Source of the DNA: Stratiolaelaps scimitus
Lineage: Eukaryota > Arthropoda > Arachnida > Mesostigmata > Laelapidae
Length of the DNA: 64,000 nt
Direction of reading: 5' to 3'
Assembly (NCBI GenBank): GCA_019614645.1
Contig: JABWDB010000065.1
Location: 1,301,152-1,365,151, forward strand
Shown: positions 24,976 to 38,617 of the stretch, piece by piece
Position numbering within the stretch: the first letter of the stretch is position 1
Layout of the letters: the number at the start of each line of letters is the position of its first letter
Translations under genes and position numbers: made by a program
Notes under the pieces: model-generated
What the model was told of the DNA's origin: nothing
Databases searched by the model: none
What the model saw: the letters and a program-made list of their open reading frames with translations, nothing else

Positions 24976-25060
24976 TGTCCGTCTTATGAAGCCTTCAGTC
25001 TTATGCCGAAAGCAGTTGTACCGTGGGTGTTAAATGTGGGTCAGCTCGGAAAATTGAAAA
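24976..25060 (+). repeat. Short dispersed repeat, copy near 25.0 kb
   Basis: TGTCCGTCTTATGAAGCC, ATGCCGAAAGCAGTTGTACC and GTGTTAAATGTGGGTCAGCT match the 18.6-kb copy in order, with a short insertion after the first block. Confidence 0.5.
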
Positions 25061-28000
25061 AGGTGCACCACGATGCACATAACGCGACAACCAACCCTCA
25101 CAGTTCCTATGATGGGTTTCCAATAACGGTCACAGTCAACACATATCTTCAATGTATCGCTGCGGCCAAAAATGCATTACAACTGTGCAACCAAATATCC
25201 TCATATCATCACATTCGCGCGGAATATATAATTAACTGGAAACATTCATGCAAAACCCGACGACAATTTCCCATCGGCGCACTCTCGTAAGCTCGATGAG
25301 AAGCCAAGTAGGCTTATAAGGCGCCTTCATATAGATCATACAACAGATTTTAAAGAACTTATCCCTCACTCCCACTCTCTGTGTATCTGGCGATATATAT
25401 ACATATATCATAACCTATAAATGTACGACAGATCACAGCAATAATAATGAAATAGCCATCGTTACCATTCCGTGGGAAGGGTAACCTTTCTCCTACATAC
25501 GAGATTTCTCAGCCAACCGAACACGAATTGCAAACGACACAAACACCCTCAGCTTGTGATTAAGTATCCTGCTCATCATCTTGTATTTATATTTGCTATC
25601 CATTCATGGCCATTATAAATTACGCAGCTAATATTCGTGACGAACGAATCTATGCAAACTCAGCAATTATTTATTCAAACATAACAATGAATACAATTCG
25701 CTAGCATAAGACGTGCATACGGACGAACCCGTTAAGAATACGTTCGCTTTCCTCTTTGTTATGGTACTATCTATTATTTCTAGCTTAATCATTCGTAGGC
25801 GTATGCCAGACATACTTAGTCTATTCTCAAACGAGACAAGATAGGCGACGCCTTTTATCGAAGGGAACATGCTCTGCAGACGTGGGACCTCGAACGTCGC
25901 GGCCCTAGCACTATCAGGTGAAAATTCTCAAGGGGATCATCTGTCTTGATTTGCCTAACTGTACAAAAAGAACAAGACGATCCATTCGAGGAGAGGAGAC
26001 CTGCGGAAAATATCGAGGAGCGAAACAAACTTTGTCGAACTATTCAAGGATTTCCCATTAATTTCAAATAACGTGACCGAAAGCTGTAGCAGAATTTTTA
26101 GCGCCGGTAGCTATGATACGTTTCCCTTCCTTGATTTTGCAGGAGTCAACAATGTACACAATCTGACTCCTTATGCATTGTTTGTTCGAAAAGTAATTGT
26201 CATACTTCGACGTATGGCTACCTCGCCTGCTCAATGGTATCGGCGCCTCAAAGTGTCTAACTGATTCTAACTTAGTGTAATGTATATATATATATTAGAT
26301 ATCATATCATAATCAAATGTTTATTCTCGGAACTGCAATATACATACATATGCTTAGATAAACCGGAAACACCGCGTGGAAATCGTCGAAAGAAACCAGG
26401 TGGAAAGCGAGACTCTCGTTGAGAACTGGCCCCCAGCTCGCCTGCTATCAGATACTGTAGGAACCTATTATCCATGTTATTGCGGGGATGCAATGAGGAA
26501 AAATCCACCTCTCCCGGAAGCCACGAGCGTTTGGATCTCCGAACTAACAACATGTCACACGAGCGGACTATTCATCCAAGATGTGTCCCTAGGTATTGCC
26601 GACCAAATTTAAAAATATTACCATCTCTCCTGTCTTATTGATATGACTATTATCAGTGTAAATAGTGCCGGTTCATTCGCATTGAGGTTTGACAGTCGTA
26701 TACAATTGTATATGTGGTTTATTCTAGGCTAGCATCTACCAGGTGGTGTGGTGATTACCAGTGGCACGTGTTCAGTAAAAACCGATGCGTCTAGATCGAG
26801 TCGTGAGGGGCCGTAAATGGGCAGTAGTCGCCCGTTTCGCCGGCTTCTCATCATTCGAGCAATTGTAATGTCGCTATGCTGGTGTAAGACGAAAATATAT
26901 GACTGCCTTCATCGGAGGCTTGACCGGCAAGCAGATCAAGAAAGAGTCGCCGCCTTTTACAAACAATCTATGTTGTCCACTTGAAGCGGTCACATCAGAA
27001 GCACTAGGTACGATCAGGGGTACAACTCAGGGAGCCAGCTACGAACCCCCTCGTATAATGCTAGTTTCGCCCTAAGTGGATCATTCGCCCTACTCTAGCC
27101 GTGCGCTTGCAATTGCTCTAAGCTAACGCGCGAAACAGCATCTCTCCCCACAATAATTCAGATATGGTACTATGGGAAGTATATATTGTAGCAGGGACAC
27201 CTCCAATAAAAGCGGTCTTGGGGAGTATGTGTTTAGTGGGCATACCTGCCAACAGTAAGTCCAGTATTTTTTGCTCCGAACACCAAATACAAAACAAACT
27301 ACCTACATTTCAATCATGCAAAAATATACGGTAGGTATCGGAGTATTGTTCTCGTCAGCCGTTCCCAAATCGTGAGCGGCAAAGCCCCTCCAACGACACT
27401 TTGAGTGATTTATCTCGTCATTTGTTGCTGCTACCGATTATTTGTAGCATATCCTGCATATGCTAAAACAATGTGTAGGCTTTTAAAATTTGAACACAAT
27501 CGGAAACGAAGGCACTCTCATGGTTCAGGAAAAGCCTCACCAACGAAATCCTCCAACCACATGCAACATCAGGAGCTACACAGAGTTTCCCGTAAGGATG
27601 ATCCCTTGATGCACCTGCAGACGTATATAGGTTGATAACAAGAACAATCGCTATTCACTTGCTATATAGCTTCGAAGGTCTGATCTTCATCGGAGTGAAT
27701 ATGAGCGCATTCACTTCAAAACCGCCCTCGCTGCTTACCTCCACGGTCTATTCGTCCTGGAGGGCAAAACAGTTTAACGCACGCCAGAAATCCAATAATC
27801 TCTGCATGAGTTTATCCGCGGACACGCTCGTAGCTGCTTACGCGCTATCTTACAATACCTGCTTGGATATGCTATTTATCCAAGTACTTTATACCCATAA
27901 TCATTTCGCAGGATAACGGCACTCAATTATTGCCCGATTTCCACTGCCAGCCGACCGATGCCGGAGTCGGCGGCAGGATTATCGGCCAGTCCGTGTAATC

Positions 28001-31000
28001 GTTCAGCCTGACCTTTCACGTGTCCCGAGGTCATAAACTCTGAGCGATGAAAAACTTCCGCAACGGAGAGGAACGGGATGCGGCAACTCAACAGAGATTC
28101 ACAGGGTAGGCCATTGTATAATAGAAGAACGCGAGCTTATGCGAAGGTCCGGGATAAGTGGGCACGCCGACAATACACTTGAATATGCAATCGTTTATCG
28201 ACAGGGAAGTGACTGAGGTCACCGCGAAATGAACTCGAGATCAGCCTCTCACCGATGCTGAATAATGAGTAGATTGCTACCCACTGTAATGACTTTCGAT
28301 CGCCGACCTTATGCCCTGCCTCTTGTCATCAAATTAGGTTTGTTGGTTTCGTTTTTATCTGTGTGATTTGCTCTGATTCCGTCACCAAAAAACCTAAGAA
28401 AAGGAATCTGACAAACATTATACTTTTGTACAGAGTATCTCTTTAAAGAAAATCTCTAAATATAGATGTGGAACTTTTGCAGCATATATTATTATACAAT
28501 ACACTTTTGTAGCATATATTATATAATACATTTTCGTACGGGACAAAACCTCTGAGAACTAACATCGTCATCGCAGAGGCCCGCGGGTTGGATTTGCTTT
28601 CCGCGAAATACTAATGCATGCATGTATTATATTATATATACAGTTTGCCTATATCCAACCTGCTACAATACATAAATAGCGACACAAATACATAAATTAC
28701 GACGACGAACGAATGTCCCGTACAGATTACTCTTTATCTGAGGTTATGTCTTGATCATTTTCGGTCCCGAGGCTCAAGGACGTACGTCGGGTGCCAGCAC
28801 CCTTTATACAATGGCTAATTATGCCCGTCAATACGCATAGAGGTGCGTAACACTTCATTATCTGTGTCTCTCAAGATACGACCCATTGGACAACGAGGAT
28901 AAGTACCACATTGGCTCACACTGCAATACGTTCTGTACCGAGTAATATAACTGCGCACCAGTTTGATTGATCATAATTTAGAGCAAGGTGTTGCCCTACA
29001 ATACGCTCGTTGCTCGCTAAACTTGTCGCTCTCTCGTTTTGTATTGAATTCATCTATATCCTCATAGTCGAATATTCGCTGGCTAGGAAAACCCCTATCC
29101 GAGAGCCTCATTTTCGAAAAGCGTATCGTCGTATCTGGTTATGAAGGCAGCTGGAACCGATGTGCACAGCAGCAAGCCCAATGTTTTGGGATCTTACAGC
29201 AAAAATATACAATATGATACACGGCTATGATCAATAAGTCTTCAGAAAATATGACTGTGTCAGGTGTCGAGAACGAATGTCATCATTTTCGGGAGACCTT
29301 AAAATAAAAAAAAACACCTTCAAAGTAATTTTCTTCTCGAAGAGCTAAAATAAACTGATTAATTGGACATGTATTGTACGCCGACCTATAAGAACGCCTA
29401 TTGCCGAGTTAGCCAATTAGACGGCTGAGCTAAATACACTCACATCGAGACAATTTCTCAGCCATTTTTTTTTACTTTCTTTACTATTTCACCACAAAAT
29501 ATAGCTCTCCCTATCTCTCTCTCTCCCCCTCTCTGCGTCTGCTATAGCCCTCGCACCTACTTCAAGTTGGTCCAGGAGCTCTCCGTTCAGCTCTCCTCCG
29601 TTTGGCTTTTCTTCTACGTTTTTTTTTCTTGGTGCTTTTTGCTGACGTCACCCTTATAAATAAGACCCCTACAGAGTGACTGGAGCGACCCTGTCCCACG
29701 TTGACCTCCGGGTGATTTAAGGGGGCATAGCACGGGTAAGGGGCTAGCGGAGATAAATGGTTGCTGGGACAGCCAACGATAGCGTAACTCAACGGGCGTG
29801 AGCGACCTCGAGACGCAATTTGAAATGGAAACATTTTATATCCCCCCCCCGCAGCTTGCCGGCCCTACCGCCGGTCTAACCGGCGCCCCGGCCAGGCCGT
29901 CACAGGCATCAACGTCCTCGTCGCCACAAGCAGCGGCAGCAGCAGTAGTGGAAGCATCATTCCCGCTCCGCTTTATGAGCTCGCTGTGCTCTTCTGTCCT
30001 TCTTTATTCCTTACCCCCCGTCGCCCCCCGCCGCCCCCCGCCGCTCCCCCCAAATCCCATTAAGCCCCTACGCCTTTTATCTCCTCGTTGTGCTGCTGCT
30101 TCTGCTGCTTTAGCTTCAGGCAAAGAAGCAGGACACTAGCATAACAATAGGCATTCGCCTAGCAGCGATGATATATAGAGCGAAGCCAGCGGTGCACACG
30201 GCGAATGTAACTTAGACGGTATATTGTCTCAATGGGGGGGGGGGGCACATACGGGATAGGACATAGCGTTCGGTCCGTAGAGACCGACAGCACTGATATT
30301 GGACAGTGAAATGTACACTTATATATAATAATATTATAAGTATACACGTACGTAAGATGACAAATAGGAGTCGGTGACCTCACCCTGTTCGGTGTTCACC
30401 GGACAGGATTGCGAATCGGTGATGTCAGATTCAAAGGACGATACGCGGGTGGTTGTTTCGAGACTTGCAGTTCAAAGTGTTCACATGCAGTCGCGCGCTC
30501 TAAGATGATGCAACGTGCGTATAATAATCGTTTTGATGAGATGTAGTATATACGAATATACCTAATGGGCTAATCGTAAATGTACGTTGAAAGATATTGA
30601 GAAAGGCTGATTAGGGCATTTGGTTCAGCTCATATGAGGCGGCCTACAAGGCTCATGGTGGAAAACCTGACATCTACGTATCGTAGGATTCGGGCGAGAA
30701 AATGGAGCATGCTATTTTTTTTATGGAATACCTGTGTATGTCTTCAATATAGAAATAATATGGAATCTTAGTAGGGTATCATTAATGCCATTTACCAAAA
30801 GCTGCAAGGCTGTAATCTAGACTGGACTTAGATAAATTGTTGCTAGCGCAATATATTGGGCTTTGTTACCCCTAATGTTCTCTGTCTGATGGCCTAAATA
30901 GAATAGAAGGTTTAGTTGAAAAGCAAGTATTGTCTCGGCCCGCACTTGACGACATAGAACCGTGTTAGATAGATGCGCGCATAGGTAGAACACAGTATAA

Positions 31001-31650
31001 GTTCGAGTAATATTCCGACTCAATGTTAAGGTCTTAAGGAGAATTAAGAACAACACCAGAGGAGCGACCTGGTACCCTTCAGCATTATAGAGAGAGACGC
31101 GGATGATAGCACAGGGAGAGTCGGGGGGCCCTAGGCTACCCCTCGCACCTAGGTCATGTCTGGTTAATAAAAGCAAGCTCGGGCCTGATTGAGTCACTTC
31201 AAACCTAGCGTCCAAAGTGAGCTGGTGAAGTCCTTCTGCCGGCTCCGAGTAACAAACAGCACATCAAGTCGTGTCTTCACTGTACTAGTTAAGCAAGTAA
31301 AAGTACTGAGCTAGTGTTAAGAAACTGTCAAGGCCAACGGGTTTTATTATTCGCCTCTTAGAAAAGCTTGCACAAAAAGTTGCACAAAAATCGCTTTTAT
31401 ATAGAACTTTTATATAATCATTATTATTATTATTATTGGAATTATGGTATTTGTATCGGGTAAAGATGACAAATAAGTAGTTGTATTCTAGTAGCTATTT
31501 TCGTCATATTGAGTGTCACGCATGAAATGCAACGCCAGAAACGACTCAGATTCAATAAGAAGCCCGGGGAGGCCGCTATGCTTAAGGCAGAAAATGGTCA
31601 TCGCACAATTGTTGTTCTATGGCAATGTACGGAAACACCATATATTGGTG
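25060..31650. other. No gene recognised; AT-rich with one GC-rich block
   Basis: The GC-rich block at 29560-30130 has a poly-C tract (29843-29852) followed by a CAG, and proline/alanine-coding triplets in a plus frame (29798-30139); it might be a 5' exon. A poly-G tract lies at 30234-30245. The rest shows short frames only. Confidence 0.5.
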
Positions 31651-31720
31651 ACATATAAGAGAACTTAAGCATTGTAAAAACCGCAGTTCCTTTAATAAAC
31701 CAATAAAGCTTTACCTTTAC
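31651..31720 (+). repeat. SINE 3' end (copy 3, truncated)
   Basis: ACATATAAGAGAACTTAAGC, then GCAGTTCCTTTAATAAACC and AAAGCTTTACCTTTACC. Same body and tail as the copies at 8.1 and 9.9 kb, plus orientation, without the tRNA-like head. Confidence 0.6.
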
Positions 31721-32472
31721 CACACCGCAGGGGAATAGGGGTTGTTTCAAAATTGTTACCCTAAGACTTGTATCTTGGTGTGCTATGAATGCAGTTAGTT
31801 CCCTAATAGTTTGTACTATTGGAGGAGAAAGGAGATCGTTTCTTAATTAATTTACTAATTTTTTCAAGAAATATGAATAATCGGATTAAGCGCAAAACGA
31901 AGACCTTGGCCCGAAAAACCAGCGACAGAAAAGCTAGTATATCTGCCCGATAATGATATGCATTGGATGTAGTATCGTTTATTTGTAAAGGAGAACGGAG
32001 ATACAGTATGCACACTGGACTTCACGTCGAAGATATTTGTCATGGCACTGTGGGACTCTCACCCACTAAAACCCAAAACTCCAGTCTTCACATTGATGCC
32101 TGGGTCTTCATTTAATAGTAGTGCGAGAACATTATGTGGTTAGCGCCTTTGGCTCGGGGTCGTTAGTGAACCTTCAGTTGCTCCGGGCGAATGTTTCGGT
32201 TGCAGCGGAGCATGCTACGGAACTGAGCAGTACGAGCCACGCTAACAGTGACGAATCGACACTTGGGCAGCCGGAAAGAGTCTGCGATGTGCGGGCGGCA
32301 AACGAATTGCGTAACATGCTGTGCCTGTTGCTAACACAGTGACCCCTATTCACACTTACCTACGGGGCACCAAATCCTGACTTAAACAATTTCCAATTGG
32401 CACATTGCACATCCGGCAACATCGATTTTTTCTCGAAAATGGAGATAATGATTTTATATGTATATATATATA

Positions 32473-32525
32473 TTTTTTTTTTTTTCGAGCTGACCCTCAG
32501 CTGTTCCCTTATCTGACAGGCCTCA

Positions 32526-32527
<2 letters not shown>
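32473..32527 (-). repeat. Retroposon 3' stem-loop tail embedded in (TA)n
   Basis: On the minus strand, GCTGAGGCCTGTCAGATAAG then GGAACAGCTGAGGGTCAGCT precede an A run of about 13. The hairpin AGCTGA-GGG-TCAGCT followed by an A-rich tail recurs at 46.2, 52.7, 57.75 and 62.37 kb. Here only this ~42-nt unit is present, between (TA)n tracts. Confidence 0.6.
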
Positions 32528-32559
<32 letters not shown>

Positions 32560-33619
32560 CCTCCGAAGGATATCCACAGATATCGGAATCGAGTCACCCA
32601 TTAGTTTGGGTGATTATATGTGGAATAATCTATACCGTACGTTCGAAATTTGGCCAGAGCCTGCAACGCACTTGTCAATGATTTATTTTTATGACCGATT
32701 TACTTTAAATGGAGTTCCACCGTCAGAGTTGCCAAAGCGACGGCGCCCATCCACGTGTGAGATTCAAATCTACTTCCGAGTTTGCCTGCCATTTTAATGT
32801 TTTTTTTACGTTGCCTCCTCACAAGTTGGAAAGTTGCAGTTGACCTTAACCGAACTGGCGCCGAAGTAGCAACCGCAAAGGATTTTTCGCGTATCAATAT
32901 TTTGTTGGATACTAGATGGGTAGACTTCTATGCCGAGAATACACGATTATTTGTACCAAGCAAAATTAAAAAGCTCGCAATTAGCTAAGAGCTTGTACTA
33001 GGGGATACCGAACTAGTCATTGGAAACTGATTTGCTCAGTTTACTAATCGTTAAAAATCACTTGATCCCAATAGACTACGAAAGTGGTCCATCAACTTCT
33101 GAGTCCTCTGAGCGATTTTAAGATTTCTACGATTTTTTTGCCGGATTCATGCACTCTTTATCACGCTATTATACTACTAATAATCTGGGTTTCGTTTTCA
33201 CAAACAAGCTAAAATCTGGTATGGAACGAACGAAGTTGAGTGGCGATTCCTTGCTTTTCTTTCCTAAAAAAAAGTCTGAAGACAGTCTGAAGGACAAACC
33301 TTTAACACCGATTCTCTTCGCTCAGGCTGTTCATTGATGCCAGAGGGACGGACGCATCACTTATCTCTGACCGTTTGTAAGCCCGTTGACAGAAGCTAAC
33401 TGGCCAATACGAGATAGCACAGCGTATCCACTACCGAAATCGATGAGTGGCTGCAGGCGAAGACGTCGATAGCGAAATATCGATGACGGATCTGAAGCAG
33501 CGGCTCCGCACTACCTAGCGATGCTGGTGCTTCGAGCCTCAAGGCCCGGCATACATCGGCTCTTCGCGGGTGCCGACGGCGAGACGCGGTGGAGTCCCGG
33601 AAGCGTTCGAACAGCGTCA

Positions 33620-33767
33620 TCTGGCCGACAAGTATTAACTGGCTACTGTTTGCGTAGCAGATGATCGTCGTCCGTTTACCGGCAGAACTCGAGCGACATG
33701 TGCAGAGCCAAACACGAAGATGCTATAGACAGGAGAGAACCGCTGTGAGACGAAGAAGTCTATCGAA

Positions 33768-33799
<32 letters not shown>

Positions 33800-35150
33800 C
33801 TATGTGTGTGTGTGTGTGTGCAAACAGACGGAGACGCACGCAGCAAAACACGCATGCAGAAGTTTCCGATCCCCTGGCGTCAGCCGTAGTAGTCGCACCG
33901 GTTGAAAGCAACTGTTGTTGCTGCTGCTGCTGCTGCAGTGTCACGAGTGGTCGGGAGGAAGTGAGGCAGCAGGTAGTAGCCGTGGCAGCTGTAGCGGCCG
34001 CGCTCAGAACGGGAGTGATGCAGCGTCGTGCTACGTTGCCTTTCGTAGAGTTCCCGCCGCGGCGGCGGCCGCCACCGCCACCGACGGGACGAATGACGGC
34101 GGCGACGACGGCGGCGACGACGGCGGCGGCGGCGGTGGCGGCGACAGGAGTGGCTGCGCTGTAGAAAGGCAAGACCAGGCGACGGAGGAGCAAGAAGGAC
34201 AAGCGACACGACTCGGCTCGAGCGGCTTCTTTTGCAGCAGCAACAGCAGCAGCAGTAGTAGCAGCAGCAGCAAAACAGCAGCCGCTACCACTGCAAGAGA
34301 GCAATGGTACTCGTAGCGGCGGGACGGCATCGGTAGTCGGTAGCCATCGGCTGTCGCGGCGCTGCCTTTCTTTGGAGCTCGGGCGGGCTGGAGCAACGGT
34401 TCGATGGATGCTGCACCACTTCGCTGGTCACTTCACTCACTGACTCCGTTCAGTAGCTCTCTCTCTCGCTCGCGCGCGCGCGCGGCTTCGGATCGCAGCG
34501 CAAGACAGCGCACAGCGCGTTGGATCGGCCAGGCGGACGCCGGACCCAAGACGCACCGGAGCACGGGCACTTCTGTTCACGTCTGCTCCACTTCTGGACG
34601 TCGGCGATGCGACGGCTAGTAGTCGCTAGGCACTCGTAGTCGTCAATGGTGGCTGTGGTGACGGCAGTGCTGGTGCTTCGAGACGATGCTACCCTGACTC
34701 GGACTGACTACTGCGACGACGACGACAACGATCGCTGGAGAGCTGGCCGGAGCCGTTAATGCTTGTCGGTGTCTTGTGCCGGCCCGGTGTCGCTGTATTG
34801 CCTCTTCGCACTGGTCCCCATCGGATCTACTCTGCCACCGGCACCGACGACCGTTGCTGCTGCGCTGCTACTGCTGCTGCTGATGATGCTGCTGCTGCTG
34901 CTGCTGTTGCCGACGCTTCTCCGAATGACGTCCAGGTGAGGTGCGGCCTCAACCATGGTGCGCTGCTGTGTCGTCTTCTGTTTTTCCAACTTCTGTCTCC
35001 TCGTATGTCAGCGAAAGTGATCGAAGACTCACGCACACGGCTAGAGCCTGGTAGACGACGTCGCACTAGATCGATATATCGACGGTTTCAGCTCGGTGTG
35101 GCGTACTGTTCGCTTGTGTCATGTGTGATTCGTTCGGTCCGGAAATAAAA
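33620..35150 (+). promoter_or_regulatory. GC-rich block with CAG/CGG triplets; candidate promoter or 5' exon
   Basis: About 1.5 kb, much richer in G+C and CpG than its AT-rich flanks. It has (TA)n and (TG)n at 33768-33820, CAG/CTG and CGG/CCG triplet tracts (33915-33935, 34060-34140, 34233-34276, 34853-34908) and a (CG)n tract at 34470-34484. No conserved protein is recognisable; open frames on both strands are a by-product of triplet repeats. A TCAGT initiator-like site lies at 34451, and a strong donor (GTCCAG/GTGAGG) ends at 34935. This could be the 5' exon and promoter of the Spatzle-like gene 4.6 kb downstream, which is inference from position and orientation only. Confidence 0.35.
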
Positions 35151-37131
35151 GGACTAAGAAGTGAGGACTGAAGGAAAAGTAAGACGGTCCCATTATCTCT
35201 CATGGAACTATCCCAACTATCGACTTTGTGTAGGACCACTGCGACTTCGTGTACTCCCTTCTGACTTAAGCTACCGTGAGGTGAAAGCGCAGTATCGAGT
35301 GTACTGTCGTTCATAATTAAACGCATTGATCATATGCGCGCATGTGACCTCTTGGTAAAGTGTAGTACTGAGCCCTTGAAGGATTCTGACTCTCTCTGAG
35401 CGTTCAGCAACGAAACATCAGGTAGTCCATCGAACGAGGAGGAAGTTCTCAGTGCTGCGGGGTATGTCTCCGCAATCACTATAGTGTGCCTCGGAATATG
35501 TTACTCTGGCGAGCTATGTGTTCACAAAGATTTCTTTGGTACCTCTCGGTAAGTGCCCACAACAGCAGCAAGCCCCTATCTTACTAAACCTAGGTGAAAA
35601 CGAATGCCTTACCTTAGACAGATGATGTTGTAAATTACATTTTGAATTATACTGTGTGACATTGTGAAAGCGTGAACGCCTTTCGAATTTCATCTCGCTA
35701 ATACCTAACCAAACGTTTAATTTCGCTAATGGACGATACGTCATATGCACTTCGCGTTTCCTCGACAGCCTTATTTAATGCGCCTAATGAGTTAGGTAGA
35801 GATTTAGGTCCGAAGTCTGGTTCTTTTAGGTCCCAAGTCTGGTTCGCCATTTTCGTCTAGAGAAAACAACAGCGCGTATTCCAATGTAACGACGAATAAT
35901 CAAAACCCGTATGTCTCATTCGCGCTCTAAGCTCGAAGCTCGTTATACACCCGTTCACTATTGGCTCAGCTAGTCAATTTCTGGGCTCCCTGAGCCCCCA
36001 ATGATGTCAACGATGCAAAAGGTTTGTGTCATCCCGCTGACCCATTTTCGGATGATTTATAGGCGTCATCGACAGCATCACGAGCAGAATACGAACTCGG
36101 CTGTTTTGCCAACGTTCGCTCCCATACGGATGCAGGCATGTTTACGCAAGCTGCTAAAGTGCTTAAAGAATAAAATAAATAAAATAAAAGTATGCTATTA
36201 ATTAATTGCAGCACCTGCAGACGTACACGTGTCCACCATTTTAACTATGGATCGTAGACGATAGCGAGGGTAATCGGTAGAAAATGCGAGCTAGAATTAG
36301 TTCAACGACATGGTCCAATCTTGCGCCGAGATCCACTTTCGCTTTTATTATTCAACGTGGAAATATCGTCCTTCGGCTCGTGGACGCCTTGCGGTGCGTA
36401 TCAATTTATCAAAAAGCAACCAACGAGAGAATATATTTAGTGCATGGCGCTCGAAACCTGGAAGTAGAATACGAACAGTACACAGCTCCATTCGACGTTA
36501 GGCAAAGCGACGTATTGGCGCTTGCACAACGTAGTAATTAGAGCAATCATAGAGCAATTCTGTTGATCCATGACATTGTAAAGGGACGATGATGACAAGT
36601 TATTATAGTTTGACTGTCGTTCTACTTGTACGCCAACCCCCCCTGTGTCATAGTGAAATTACTCAGGTCGAGCTACACGATAATTTACCATATATATATA
36701 TATATATATACAGGGTGTAACTCACCCTAGTTTGACGGAACAGACGGTAACCTTCCCTGCAATGTAGAAAATGGAAAGTCGAGAAAATCAATTTCGTATC
36801 TTGACGACGACTGTACACTTAATATGTTAAGCCAGTACTAAGTTTGCATAACCCGTTTCGTTGAGCAATGTGGTAACGAGAAGCGACGTTGGCGAAGAAG
36901 AGAACGGAATAAATAAATTTGACGGCGACAAATAGCCAGCGAGCCAAGCAGACTGTCACACGATTATTAATGCCGGAGCGACGTTTTGAACATCACGTTC
37001 TTCCAGATGAAATATTGTTCCCCTTTGGTTAACCTCCTCTATCGATCAAATAGCTATTCTCGTGACCCGGCGTTCCAAAAATAGCCGCATGGCATGTGTT
37101 AATACTGTACAACTATTGAGATTATATATAT

Positions 37132-37150
37132 ATATATATATATATATACG

Positions 37151-37182
<32 letters not shown>

Positions 37183-37209
37183 CGTATATATATATATATA
37201 TATATATAC

Positions 37210-37262
<53 letters not shown>

Positions 37263-37264
37263 CG

Positions 37265-37301
<37 letters not shown>

Positions 37302-37315
37302 TTATATATATATAT

Positions 37316-37364
<49 letters not shown>
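37132..37364. repeat. Long (TA)n microsatellite with TACG and TATG interruptions
   Basis: About 230 bp of (TA)n with regular TACGTA and TATGTA variants. It produces open frames of alternating Tyr/Ile on both strands that are not genes. Confidence 0.95.
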
Positions 37365-37365
<1 letters not shown>

Positions 37366-37841
37366 CATCATTTCCAATGTTCAGTTCACTCTGAGGGCTT
37401 CTTGTCGAGCGTTTATTTGCTTGTTAAATCGGCTTGCACAAAAGTTGTGCTACTCCGAGCCGATGCTATCTTCGAGGGCGAATACCATGTTTTATCATAG
37501 CCAGACGCATGGCTGTAGCCATCACCGTCTAAACAGCGTTCGGATTTACTCACACGGTTCTTATTACTGCTGAATATCTACGCCAAATCATTTTAGTGAT
37601 ATTTGCTTACCAAGTTAACCCAATAACGGGCATAGGTGTACGAATAGCGCGCTCGTGTAGACACCGGATGTGAGAGGTCTGATAGAACCAACCGGCAGAA
37701 CGCCCATGGTGAAAGTGAATATCCGTCGGATACTCGCATAAATTATACAAATCTCTCCGTACCTATAATAAGTATCATTATTGTACCGTTTTTGTATGGA
37801 CAGTTATTATATATACACGACCAACCCAGAGTGAAGCTTAA

Positions 37842-37958
37842 GTGGGGGCGTAAGTCTAGTGGATAGGTCTGCCACTCCACCAGACAGGAGTCTCACAGCA
37901 CCATGGCAAAATATCTTAGTTGCGAGGGCTGGTCTATAAAGCTTTACCTTTATCTTTA
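37842..37958 (+). repeat. SINE-like element with different tRNA-like head (copy 4)
   Basis: A tRNA-like head (GTAAGTCTAGTGGATAGGTC, an A-box-like sequence, followed by a short stem) ends in a tail AAAGCTTTACCTTTATCTTT like the other SINE copies. The middle differs, so it may be a related subfamily that shares only the tail. Confidence 0.45.
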
Positions 37959-38567
37959 CATGAGCATTCTCCGTACTGAAAAAAAGTTATTATATATTGA
38001 CCTTCTTTATACTTCATCACACGTGTCATTTATGTACTGGTATTCTAAGTGACAAATGCCCAAAATGCCGGTAAAGCACTGTTTGTACAATTCAATTCAA
38101 ATTAATCTCTATTATTATAGCGGGGTGGGAGGCATTTTAATATACAGGACAGTGAGTCGCCTGCAAGTATTATTATTATTATTGTTATTATTAAATATAT
38201 GATGAAATTAAAAACATGTTATTATCACACGTTTACGCTGTTTTTCTCGATCTCACTTTTTATATCTAAGAGCATGGTTATTTAATATATTTTTTTTTTA
38301 ACAAATAAACTTAACCGGGAGCTGTTTTCTCCGACTGAACGGCCTCATTATTAACCACTTCACCAAGAATAGCTTGTGTCGTTAGCATAGCCCTAAAAAA
38401 GATAAATAAATAATTCATTTTAATGGTGTTTACCACGTCACCTTCGATTGTAGTGCCCCTCAATAAAAGGTGTATTTGCGTTGTGTTTTAAAAAATAGTC
38501 CTTTATATAATATATCTACCTTACATTTCGCGCTCTAGTCCAAAACCATCTAACGTGTTTGGTATAT

Positions 38568-38617
38568 TCATATATATATATATATATATATATGAATACA
38601 TATATATATATATATAG
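38568..38617. repeat. (TA)n microsatellite with a central GAATACA
   Basis: Two (TA)n tracts around TATGAATACATA. Confidence 0.85.

Noticed and set aside
32486..32527. Hammerhead-type ribozyme in the stem-loop tail unit
   Set aside because: The conserved CUGANGA and GAAA core arrangement is missing on both strands.
33661..34396. Five overlapping frames of 100-190 codons rich in Ala, Ser, Arg or Pro
   Set aside because: All arise from CAG/CGG triplet tracts read in different frames; no frame has a conserved motif, and they contradict each other in strand.
36711..36728. CAGGGTGTAACTCACCCT beside (TA)n as a DNA transposon end
   Set aside because: Only a 6-bp stem, with no partner terminus or coding remnant nearby.
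37062..37394. Long open frames on both strands with alternating Tyr/Ile
   Set aside because: They are translations of a (TA)n microsatellite.
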